Shown here piece after piece: positions 26,742 to 33,967 of a DNA stretch of 64,000 bases. A program made the position numbers and the translations under genes. Source of the stretch: WJMT01 sp964611275 (GTDB lineage: Bacteria > Acidobacteriota > Aminicenantia > Aminicenantales > Aminicenantaceae); assembly GCA_964611275.1 (NCBI GenBank), contig CAZSZS010000107.1:7110-71109 (forward strand). Reading direction: 5' to 3'. The notes beneath the pieces are model-generated. The model did not search any database and had not been told where the DNA came from. It saw only the letters and a list, made by a program, of their open reading frames with translations. Each line of letters begins with the position of its first letter. The first letter of the stretch is position 1.

Positions 26742-28025
26742 ATGGATTCAAATAAATTTAGCTGGAATCCTTATGCGGACCAACCGCATAATGTCGCCTC
26801 CAGGTCACAGCGTTTCAAAGCGCACTTTTCCTATGCAGGAAGTTATTTGAGGATGGCAACCGCAAACCTGCAGAAATTGGTCCCCGTCCTCATACGATAC
26901 AGAGCATACAGGAGGACACTCCATAAAAAGTGCGTGCCTATCGGAGATCCTTTTGCTGTTTCGGTCTCTCTATTAAATGGAAAGGAAGATGATATTTTAC
27001 AGGCATTAAAAGAGACAGGAGTGAACCACACCTTGGTGCGTGTCCCTTCATGGGAAAGGGACCGGCTCCATGAATACGAAGTATTTATCGATAGGCTCAG
27101 AAACAGCGGGATGGATGTGGTCATTGCCTTGCTCCAGAACCGCGAAGACGTGCTTGACAAAAAAAGATGGATCGATTTTCTCAACCGTGTATTTTCCCGT
27201 TTTTCTAGCAAAAGCCTGTTTTTTGAGGTCGGCCATGCCTGGAACCGGACAAAATGGGGATTGTGGGATTACAGGGAGTATCTGGAGCTTGCGGGACCTG
27301 CTTTCTCAGCCGCACGAACTTACGGAGTGAACTTATTAGGTCCGGCTGTCATTGATTTTGAGTTTCATTTATATCCTCCTGTTTTGAAGGCGGTCGATTT
27401 TGATGCCATCACGTCTCTTCTTTATGTGGACCGGGTAGGAGCCCCTGAAAACAACCAGTTCGGTTGGGACCTTTCAAAAAAAATCACCTTATTGAAAGCA
27501 GCGGTTGACCAGTGCAGCCGAAAAGGAAAGGAACTGTGGATCACCGAATTCAACTGGCCCTTAAAGGGAACTGGAAAATATTCACCTGCTTCAGGAAAAC
27601 CGAATGTTTCTGAGGAACAGCAGGCGAATTTTCTTGTCCGCTATTTTATACTGGCTTTATCCACTGGAATGGTCAAAAGGATATACTGGTGGCAGCTTGC
27701 GGCTCCGGGATACGGGCTTATAGACAACCATGGGAAACAGTGGAGGAAAAGGCCTTCTTTTTTGGCCTTAAAAACGCTTGTGGCTCACTTGAGAAACAGT
27801 GAATTTATAAGAAAAGAAATGAATGCCGATGCAGAGATATTCCTCTTAAGAAAAAACAAGGATGTATTGGCGGCGTGCTGGACCAAAAAAGGACGTTTGG
27901 TCCATTCCTTTTCTGATAGGATTTTAAAAGTGCTGGACAGGGATGGAAAAACGGTTGATTTTTCAGGCAGCAGTATTGTGTTAACTGAAAAACCGGTGTA
28001 TGTTTCTTTTGAATCAAGGGAATAG
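26742..28025 (+). CDS. Glycoside-hydrolase-like TIM-barrel protein (GH39/clan A-like)
   Basis: About 427 residues, no signal peptide. A beta/alpha-barrel pattern is visible: NHTLVRVPSWERD, MDVVIALLQNRED, LFFEVGHAWNRTKWGLWDY, GVNLLGPAVIDFE and LWITEFNWPL. The Glu of TEFNWPL matches the strand-7 nucleophile of clan-A glycosidases, and the first Glu (FFEVGHAWNR) may be the acid/base, although the usual Asn-Glu pair is altered. ATG 26742 has GTGAGG upstream; the frame opens at GTG 26730 overlapping the kinase stop. Cytoplasmic, within an LPS-kinase operon; substrate unknown. The TAG stop is followed by CCTGGATTA, the start of the interspersed repeat. Confidence 0.6.
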   Translation: MDSNKFSWNPYADQPHNVASRSQRFKAHFSYAGSYLRMATANLQKLVPVLIRYRAYRRTLHKKCVPIGDPFAVSVSLLNGKEDDILQALKETGVNHTLVRVPSWERDRLHEYEVFIDRLRNSGMDVVIALLQNREDVLDKKRWIDFLNRVFSRFSSKSLFFEVGHAWNRTKWGLWDYREYLELAGPAFSAARTYGVNLLGPAVIDFEFHLYPPVLKAVDFDAITSLLYVDRVGAPENNQFGWDLSKKITLLKAAVDQCSRKGKELWITEFNWPLKGTGKYSPASGKPNVSEEQQANFLVRYFILALSTGMVKRIYWWQLAAPGYGLIDNHGKQWRKRPSFLALKTLVAHLRNSEFIRKEMNADAEIFLLRKNKDVLAACWTKKGRLVHSFSDRILKVLDRDGKTVDFSGSSIVLTEKPVYVSFESRE

Positions 28026-28081
28026 CCTGGATTAAGAATCCGGGAAGAATCCTGAAAAGAGAGGATGTGAGACGAGAAGAT

Positions 28082-28756
28082 ATGTCTTTTAAAGATCATG
28101 AAGTCCTTGATTACGAGAAGAAGAGATACAGAGGTTTTGACCAGAAGATAGTGGACTGGCGAGAGAGAAGGGTCATAAAAAAATTGATAAAGGAAGCAAA
28201 GGGGGAAGCCGAAAAGGTCCTTGACCTTCCGTGTGGATACGGCAGGTTTTCTGAGTTACTCAAAGAGGAAACTCCCTGCCTTATTAGCGGAGACCAATCT
28301 TTTTCCATGGTCAAAAGAGCAATGCGAAACCGGGCCGCCTCGAATATGGATTCCGGGAAGGGAGCGGTGTGTGATGCTGTTGAGGGACTGCCTTTTAAAG
28401 CAGGGGCATTTGACGGCATTTTTTCCATGAGGTTCTTTCATCATCTCCACACAAGGAATGCTCGATTGAAAGTGATGAAAGAATTTTTCCGCACCTCATC
28501 GGATTGGATTATCATCTCTTTCTACAGTCTGAACCCGGTTCACAAATTTCAGAGAAGGATGAGAAAGGCGGCGGGAAAGAGCAGGACCGATATCAACATG
28601 ATGTCACAAAAGGATTTTGTTTCGGAAGCCGAAGAGGCAGGACTTAATGTCAAAAGGATATGCCCTTTGTTCAAGGGGATGCATTCCCAGCATATAGCCT
28701 TACTTAAAAAGACTGAATTTTATCCTGAAGCCGGCCTGAAGGGAAAGGCCGGATAA
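28082..28756 (+). CDS. Class I SAM-dependent methyltransferase
   Basis: About 224 residues. Motif I VLDLPCGYGRFSELL (about residues 45-59), the acidic motif II LISGDQSFSMVKRA, and post-II AVEGLPFKAGAFDGIFSMRFFHHLHTRNARL, the classical Methyltransf_11 pattern. Start ATG 28082 or GTG 28067. It follows the kinase and glycosidase-like genes with a 56-bp gap and is probably part of the same unit, perhaps methylating an envelope sugar or lipid (inference). Its last 57 bp overlap, tail to tail, the 3' end of the SH3-barrel gene. Confidence 0.8.
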   Translation: MSFKDHEVLDYEKKRYRGFDQKIVDWRERRVIKKLIKEAKGEAEKVLDLPCGYGRFSELLKEETPCLISGDQSFSMVKRAMRNRAASNMDSGKGAVCDAVEGLPFKAGAFDGIFSMRFFHHLHTRNARLKVMKEFFRTSSDWIIISFYSLNPVHKFQRRMRKAAGKSRTDINMMSQKDFVSEAEEAGLNVKRICPLFKGMHSQHIALLKKTEFYPEAGLKGKAG

Positions 28757-29920
28757 ATCAATAGAGGCCCTCTCCGGGTCTGAAACCCCGTATCCGGATG
28801 GTGTTTTATCCCTCACGAAAACAAGGGGAAAAGTATTCTTATTAAGCACTTCTCCCTGATAAATGTACATGTATCCTTTTTCCTTGTATTCAACGTCGGT
28901 GGAATCCCTATAAAGACCTTCTCCCTTGAGGTTGTTGGCTACGGCATAACGGCCGGAGGCTTCTAGGAACACACTCAAAAAACGGCCAAAGTCATGGACA
29001 AATCCCAGCCCCAGATATCCTCCGATTTGACCTGAGTCAGCTTTTCCGTTCCATTCCTGCCAGGTATCGTTTTCAGTCATTCTATACAGATAGGAGCATT
29101 CAGTGAAAATGTATTCGATCCCCCCTTTTATATAAAATTCTGGTCGGATGTGATAGAGGAGAAAGATTCTGACCGGAAGAACCTTTATTTCCGGCCGGGT
29201 TTGAATAGTGACGGAGACAGGCTGTGAAAAATTGACTGAGGTTTCTTTCTTTCCGAAATAGTAGTCAGCTCCGACCCCAAAATGAAGCACTGATCCCAGC
29301 GGCACACTCACCTCTCCTCCGAATATGCAGTTCAGGTTTAGAGGCTGGAATTTCCCGCTTTTTTCTGCCTCAAGAGTGCTTTGATAGTAGTCAATAAAGC
29401 CTTCGGCTCCCTCATTTATGTCCCCCACTATTGAATAATTCGCTCCGCCTGAAATATTTATGTGGATTTGAGAAACGGGAGGCAGGCCGGGGACTTTTTT
29501 TGTTGAGGGATTGGGAACCGGTTTTGAGGTTATGATTTTTTCCTTTTTTACGGGAATTTGCTTTGCTTCCACTTTCCGGAGAGGCTTCTCTTTTTCCTCT
29601 TCTGTGACCGGAGCTGAGGATCGGATTTTTTTTACGAGACTTTCATGCACATAGCCTTCGATTGTTTTTTCGTCATCAAGAGTGATCCTTATATGGTACC
29701 AGGGGCCTTCCTGCCCGAGAACATCCATGGTCGTTCCCTGAGAGGCAAGATGAATGATAGGGCTTCCTATATCAGGTTCTTCCCTTATATTGGCCAGCTC
29801 AGTGACCACCTCAAGCTTGATGACCTGACCCTGGGGGATACCATAGAGAAGACTAAAAAGTAATGATTGAACTAAAAAAATAAGTAATATAAAATAATAT
29901 TTTCTTTTCATTCCTTTCAC
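28700..29920 (-). CDS. SH3-domain outer-membrane barrel protein
   Basis: About 406 residues. Signal peptide (FILLIFLVQSLLFSLLYG), bacterial SH3 domain (about 30-95: VVTELANIREEPDIGSPIIH, GPWYHIRI, GYVHESLVKKI), a Lys/Pro/Glu-rich linker (about 95-145), then a C-terminal barrel with strands such as LHFGVGADYYFG, FYIKGGIEYIF and GYLGLGFVHDFG, ending in Phe-Lys. It may tether the outer membrane to the cell wall, as the SH3 part could bind peptidoglycan. Start: GTG 29920 (AAGGA 8 nt upstream) or ATG 29911. The 3' end overlaps the methyltransferase gene by 57 bp. Confidence 0.65.
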   Translation of the reverse strand: MKGMKRKYYFILLIFLVQSLLFSLLYGIPQGQVIKLEVVTELANIREEPDIGSPIIHLASQGTTMDVLGQEGPWYHIRITLDDEKTIEGYVHESLVKKIRSSAPVTEEEKEKPLRKVEAKQIPVKKEKIITSKPVPNPSTKKVPGLPPVSQIHINISGGANYSIVGDINEGAEGFIDYYQSTLEAEKSGKFQPLNLNCIFGGEVSVPLGSVLHFGVGADYYFGKKETSVNFSQPVSVTIQTRPEIKVLPVRIFLLYHIRPEFYIKGGIEYIFTECSYLYRMTENDTWQEWNGKADSGQIGGYLGLGFVHDFGRFLSVFLEASGRYAVANNLKGEGLYRDSTDVEYKEKGYMYIYQGEVLNKNTFPLVFVRDKTPSGYGVSDPERASIDLSGLSLQAGFRIKFSLFK

Positions 29921-30038
29921 TTTGACCGTCCTTTGAAGGGAATTATAGAAGAGGGTCATTTAACTGTCAAGAAACATAAGAGAAGATACTTTAATAAAAA
30001 TGGAAAAAGATGGTATCATAAAAAAAACGGTGACAGTC

Positions 30039-30827
30039 ATGAAGAGCAAAAAAGAAATCATAGTCTTTTTTGTTGTGGGTTTTTTTATTTTTTCCGCATA
30101 TCTCAAGGCTCTAAATGAACCGAAGATAATCTTTGATAATGAAAAAATTGATTTTGGCAGGGCTAAACAGGGAGCCGAACTGACACACAAGTTTTCATTT
30201 GAAAATGCTGGCGGTTCACTTCTTGCAATTGAAAAGATCAGGACATCTTGTGGCTGCACAGCCGCTCTTGCGTCCAAGGAGAGCCTGAAGCCAGGAGAGA
30301 AAGGGAATATAGAAGTAACCTTTAACACAAGGGGTTACAGTGGGGAAGTATCCAAATACGTCTATGTGTATACCAATGATCCTGGGAGTCCACGGGTCAT
30401 GTTATCGGTTTCCGCTCATATTGAAGTTCCGCCGGGTCCTAAAATAAAGCTTGATAGAACCAGTGAGGATATCGGTCTGGTAATCGAAGGGGATGCTATC
30501 CAGTCTGGATTGGAGATAAAAAACACGGGCGAGCTTGAACTGGATGTGGAATTTTCTCATAAAGATGCCCGGTTTTTTCATGACGGTAAAGAGATAAAGA
30601 AGTCGCTGAAGATAGCCTCAGGCAAGCAAATATATGTTGATATAAAGGTAGGCACTCCTGCACAAGCAGGTTCCATCAGAGAGTATATCCTGTTAAAGAC
30701 CAATGATCCTGTGCGCTCCACTCTTTCTTTTTACATAAGGGGCTATGCGGTCACTGAGAAACAGCTTAAAGAACTTTTTGAAAAATACAAACATTTGATC
30801 AGAGATAAAGCAAAAGGATACGGATGA
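30039..30827 (+). CDS. DUF1573-domain exported protein
   Basis: 262 residues from ATG 30039, which puts the signal segment (IIVFFVVGFFIFSAYL) at the N-terminus; the frame also extends to ATG 30000. Residues about 30-115 match DUF1573 (FDNEKIDFGRAKQGAELTHK, TSCGCTAA, LKPGEKGNIEVTFNTRGYSG, VYTNDPGSP), an Ig-like ASPM/SPD-2/Hydin-type fold, and a second Ig-like repeat follows (IKNTGELELDVEFS, TNDPVRSTLSFYIRG). Function unknown; likely periplasmic. It overlaps yggT by 4 bp (ATGA), so the two are translationally coupled. Confidence 0.75.
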   Translation: MKSKKEIIVFFVVGFFIFSAYLKALNEPKIIFDNEKIDFGRAKQGAELTHKFSFENAGGSLLAIEKIRTSCGCTAALASKESLKPGEKGNIEVTFNTRGYSGEVSKYVYVYTNDPGSPRVMLSVSAHIEVPPGPKIKLDRTSEDIGLVIEGDAIQSGLEIKNTGELELDVEFSHKDARFFHDGKEIKKSLKIASGKQIYVDIKVGTPAQAGSIREYILLKTNDPVRSTLSFYIRGYAVTEKQLKELFEKYKHLIRDKAKGYG

Positions 30828-31147
30828 TTTTTTTTGCCAAGTTATTGTACGCTGTATCAAGAATCGCTCACTATATCCTGAACATATATGTATGGATTAT
30901 CTTTGCTCATGTCGTTCTTTCATGGATCAGAACACCTTCCCTCTATCAGATAAGATTGATTCTTTATAAGTTAACCGAACCGGTTTTAGCCCCGATCAGA
31001 AAGTTAGTGCCGCCTTATAAGTTCGGGGGACTGGATATCAGTCCCATCATTGCGTTTGTATTGATCCTTCTGATCGATAGGATTGTCCTGGGGTCTCTCT
31101 CTCTCTCTGCGGTTCAGCTTCTAGGCCCGAGGACTTATTCGTTCTAG
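30824..31147 (+). CDS. yggT: YggT-family membrane protein
   Basis: 107 residues with two hydrophobic segments; the YggT hallmark is visible: HVVLSWIRTPSLYQIR, LYKLTEPVLAPIRKLVPP and GGLDISPIIAFVLILLIDRIV. Family members affect osmotic resistance, division or thylakoid/nucleoid organisation; the mechanism is unclear. The start overlaps the upstream stop (ATGA), and a DUF167 gene follows, the same order as yggT-yggU in other bacteria. Confidence 0.85.
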   Translation: MIFFAKLLYAVSRIAHYILNIYVWIIFAHVVLSWIRTPSLYQIRLILYKLTEPVLAPIRKLVPPYKFGGLDISPIIAFVLILLIDRIVLGSLSLSAVQLLGPRTYSF

Positions 31148-31207
31148 CTTTTTAAAATGTTTGTGAATATATATACGCTGTCCAGCCTGTTCAGGAGAAA
31201 GTAAACG

Positions 31208-31435
31208 GTGCGCATTTCCGTAAAGGTCAATCCCAAATCCGTAAAACCGGGGATAGAAAGACTCGGAGACAGCGTGTTCAAAATTAAAGTAAAGTCTGCT
31301 CCTGAAAAGGGGAAAGCAAACAAAGAGGTCGTGGAGATAATCGCTGATTATTTTCATGTCCCAAAGTCAACGGTCCGTATTCTCAGAGGTCATACCGCTC
31401 AAACAAAGATGATCGAGATCACGGGTCTTGAATGA
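31208..31435 (+). CDS. yggU: DUF167 (YggU) family protein
   Basis: 75 residues; RISVKVNPKSVKPGIERLGD, FKIKVKSAPEKGKANKEVVEII and STVRILRGHTAQTKMIEI are the conserved DUF167 blocks. Start is GTG 31208, supported by AGGAGA 8 nt upstream. It follows yggT by 60 bp. Biochemical role unknown. Confidence 0.88.
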   Translation: MRISVKVNPKSVKPGIERLGDSVFKIKVKSAPEKGKANKEVVEIIADYFHVPKSTVRILRGHTAQTKMIEITGLE

Positions 31436-31480
31436 GTTAAAGGATATGGTTGAGGACGAGACTATGAGGTGACAAACGGC

Positions 31481-32791
31481 ATGGGGATTTATAATTTTGT
31501 AAGCCTTCTGGGTGTTTTTGCCATTGCCGTGTTTGCATGGTTGTGTTCATCAAACCGGCGCGTTATTAATTGGCGGGTTATATTCTGGGGGGTCATGCTT
31601 CAGTTCCTCATCGCTGTTTTTATCTTTGTGCTTCCGGTGGGAGCAAAATTTTTTCTTTTCATAAATAATCTGGTCGTATCTGTTCTGGACAGCGCCAAAG
31701 AAGGGGCTGAGTTCGTCTTCGGACGTCTGGCCTTAGCACCGGGAGAGACAAATGAAGCCGGTGAGACTTCCCTTGGTTCTTTTCTGGCCTTTCAGGCTCT
31801 TCCGACCATAATTTTTTTTGCTGCCCTGGTTTCAGCTCTCTATTATCTGAAAATTATGCCTTTGATTATAAAAGGGTTTTCTTATGTTTTTACCAAACTG
31901 ATGAGGATCAGCGGTGCGGAATCCCTCAGTGCGTCAAGCAACATTTTTGTAGGGATCGAATCCTCTCTGGTGATAAAACCTCACCTGGATGATATGACAA
32001 AGTCTGAATTGACGACTGTTCTGGCTGCAGGGATGGGCACCATAGCTTCGAGTGTGCTTGCCCTTTATGTGTTCACTCTTCAGGAACAGCTGCCGACCAT
32101 TGCAGGGCATCTTGTATCTGCCTCCCTTCTTTCTGCACCTGCTGCTGTCGTAATGTCCAAGCTGATTGTCCCGGAAACAGAGAAACCAAGGACCTTAGGT
32201 GTGGATGTGAAGCCGTACTATAAAAAAGAAGACAATCTTGTCGCGGCCATTGTCGAAGGAGCCAACAGCGGACTGCGGCTTCTTGGAGGGATCATTGCGC
32301 TTCTTATCGCATTTCTAGGATTGGTTGCTCTTTTGAATTTGATTCTAGGCTGGGGAGGAGAGAATATAAACCATCTTTTCAACATAAACTTTGATTGGTC
32401 CCTTAGATCGATCTTGGGTTATGTGTTTTACCCTTTTACTTTGGTACTGGGAGTTCCTCCGGGCGATGCTTTTGAAGTCGCTAAACTTCTTGGAGAGAGG
32501 ACAGTGGCGACAGAGGTGGTCTCATATCAAAATTTGTCACAGCTTATGGCCGATGATGTCCTTATTCATTCCCGTTCTGCCATCATTGCTTCGTACGCTC
32601 TATGTGGATTCGCTCATTTCGCATCATTGGCTATTTTTATTGGGGGGATAAGCGCTCTGGCCCCGAAAAGATTAAAGGATCTTTCAAGGGTGGGACTCAG
32701 GGCCTTACTTGCCGCAACGCTCGCATGTCTTATGACAGGCGCTGTTGCAGGGATATTTTTCTCCTCGGGCTCTCTCCTGTTGGGAAATTGA
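31481..32791 (+). CDS. Concentrative nucleoside transporter (NupC/CNT family)
   Basis: 436 residues with about 9-10 membrane segments. CNT core motifs are visible: FQALPTIIFFAALVSALYYL, SGAESLSASSNIFVGIESSLVIKP (nucleoside- and cation-binding hairpin), LTTVLAAGMGTIASSVLALY, and YALCGFAHFASLAIFIGGISALAP near the C-terminus. It imports nucleosides with Na+ or H+. ATG 31481 is favoured (GAGGTG 9 nt upstream) over GTG 31469. It follows the DUF167 gene by 45 bp and is probably the last gene of this small unit. Confidence 0.9.
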   Translation: MGIYNFVSLLGVFAIAVFAWLCSSNRRVINWRVIFWGVMLQFLIAVFIFVLPVGAKFFLFINNLVVSVLDSAKEGAEFVFGRLALAPGETNEAGETSLGSFLAFQALPTIIFFAALVSALYYLKIMPLIIKGFSYVFTKLMRISGAESLSASSNIFVGIESSLVIKPHLDDMTKSELTTVLAAGMGTIASSVLALYVFTLQEQLPTIAGHLVSASLLSAPAAVVMSKLIVPETEKPRTLGVDVKPYYKKEDNLVAAIVEGANSGLRLLGGIIALLIAFLGLVALLNLILGWGGENINHLFNINFDWSLRSILGYVFYPFTLVLGVPPGDAFEVAKLLGERTVATEVVSYQNLSQLMADDVLIHSRSAIIASYALCGFAHFASLAIFIGGISALAPKRLKDLSRVGLRALLAATLACLMTGAVAGIFFSSGSLLLGN

Positions 32792-32808
32792 TGCGTTCTT
32801 ATTACAAC

Positions 32809-32836
32809 TTGCGTTTTCGTTTTTTCTTGTTACAAT
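32809..32836 (+). promoter_or_regulatory. Candidate promoter for dprA-topA-xer
   Basis: TTGCGT at 32809-32814, 16-bp spacer, TACAAT at 32831-32836. Predicted start about 32843, 24 nt before the TTG start of dprA. The -35 is only half-consensus. Confidence 0.35.
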
Positions 32837-32866
32837 AATTTCGAAATCCCTAAAATAAAAGAGAAC

Positions 32867-33967
32867 TTGGAACAAAATCTTAGATACTGGATTGCTTTTA
32901 ATCATCTCTTTGCAGAAGATCTAGGTTCTGCACAAAAGATATTTCAACATTTTTCTTCTGTTAAAGACATATTTGAATCACCAGCTGAAGATTTTACAGG
33001 CTTGGGTCTTAAAAAAGAAATCACTGAGTCCATAAAATCTCCAAAAACGATTGAAAAGGCCGTAAGAGAGCTTGACAGAATAAATAAAAAGGGCTATACA
33101 GTCCTAACTATAGAGGATGACAGATATCCTGAGTATTTAAGAGAAATTTTTGATCCTCCGTACGTCCTTTATTGTGCAGGCGATCTGGATGTGCTGAAGA
33201 AACCTGCCGTTTCCATTGTGGGGGCCAGAATATCGTCACCTTATGGGAGAGCGGTAGCGGAGAGGCTGGCTTTTGAGTTAGCTTCCCGCGGTATCTTGAT
33301 TGTCAGCGGCATGGCGCGCGGGATCGACTCCATGGCTCACTGGGGTGCGTTAAAAGGAGGTAAAACAGTGGCTGTGCTAGGTTCTGGGATGAATAATATT
33401 TATCCCAGAGAAAACAAGAGGCTTTTTGATAAGATCATTGAATCAGGGGCCGTTATCACAGAATATCCTTTAAACTCAATGCCTCTTGGATTTCATTTTC
33501 CGTTAAGGAACAGGATTATCAGCGGCCTGTCTATGGCTGTGGTTGTGGTGGAAGCTGCAGAGAGGAGCGGGTCGCTTATTTCGGCCAGACTCGCTCTGGA
33601 ACAGAACAGGGAAGTGATGGCCGTTCCCGGCAACATTACGTCAAAGCTGAGTAGGGGAACGAACTGGTTGATAAAAAACGGCGCAAAACTTATAGAAGAG
33701 TGGGAGGATATTATTGAAGAGCTGCCTTCCTATGTCAAAGAGGGCATGGATTTGGAGCCTGAGACAAAAGAGCAGGAGAAAGTGAAGTTAAGTCCCCGGG
33801 AGGAAGATATTATCAGGCCTCTTAAGACAGACGCTCTGACCCATATAGATATTATCGTAAAAAAAACCGGTTTAAGTGTATCCGAAGTTTTGTCGGTCCT
33901 GTTGCAACTGGAGCTTAAAGGGATTGTCACCCAGAGCCCCGGAAAATATTTTCAAAGGAAATGGTAA
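32867..33967 (+). CDS. dprA: DNA-processing protein DprA
   Basis: 366 residues; loads RecA on incoming single-stranded DNA during transformation. N-terminal HhH/SAM-like part (1-70), Rossmann-like core with VSIVGARISSPYGRAVAERLA, SGMARGIDSMAHWGALKGGKT, AVLGSGMNNIYPREN, FPLRNRIISGLS, VVVEAAERSGSLISARLAL and VPGNITSKLSRGTNWLI. It ends in a winged-helix domain (about 300-366). Start TTG 32867 is the only sensible one; it has a poor ribosome binding site. It overlaps topA (TAATG), the widespread dprA-topA order. Confidence 0.93.
   Translation: MEQNLRYWIAFNHLFAEDLGSAQKIFQHFSSVKDIFESPAEDFTGLGLKKEITESIKSPKTIEKAVRELDRINKKGYTVLTIEDDRYPEYLREIFDPPYVLYCAGDLDVLKKPAVSIVGARISSPYGRAVAERLAFELASRGILIVSGMARGIDSMAHWGALKGGKTVAVLGSGMNNIYPRENKRLFDKIIESGAVITEYPLNSMPLGFHFPLRNRIISGLSMAVVVVEAAERSGSLISARLALEQNREVMAVPGNITSKLSRGTNWLIKNGAKLIEEWEDIIEELPSYVKEGMDLEPETKEQEKVKLSPREEDIIRPLKTDALTHIDIIVKKTGLSVSEVLSVLLQLELKGIVTQSPGKYFQRKW

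Noticed and set aside
28026..28066. CCTGGATTA after the 26742-28025 stop as another full repeat copy
   Set aside because: Only 9 bp after TAG match; the following bases differ, so it is mentioned as a possible relic but not annotated as a repeat.
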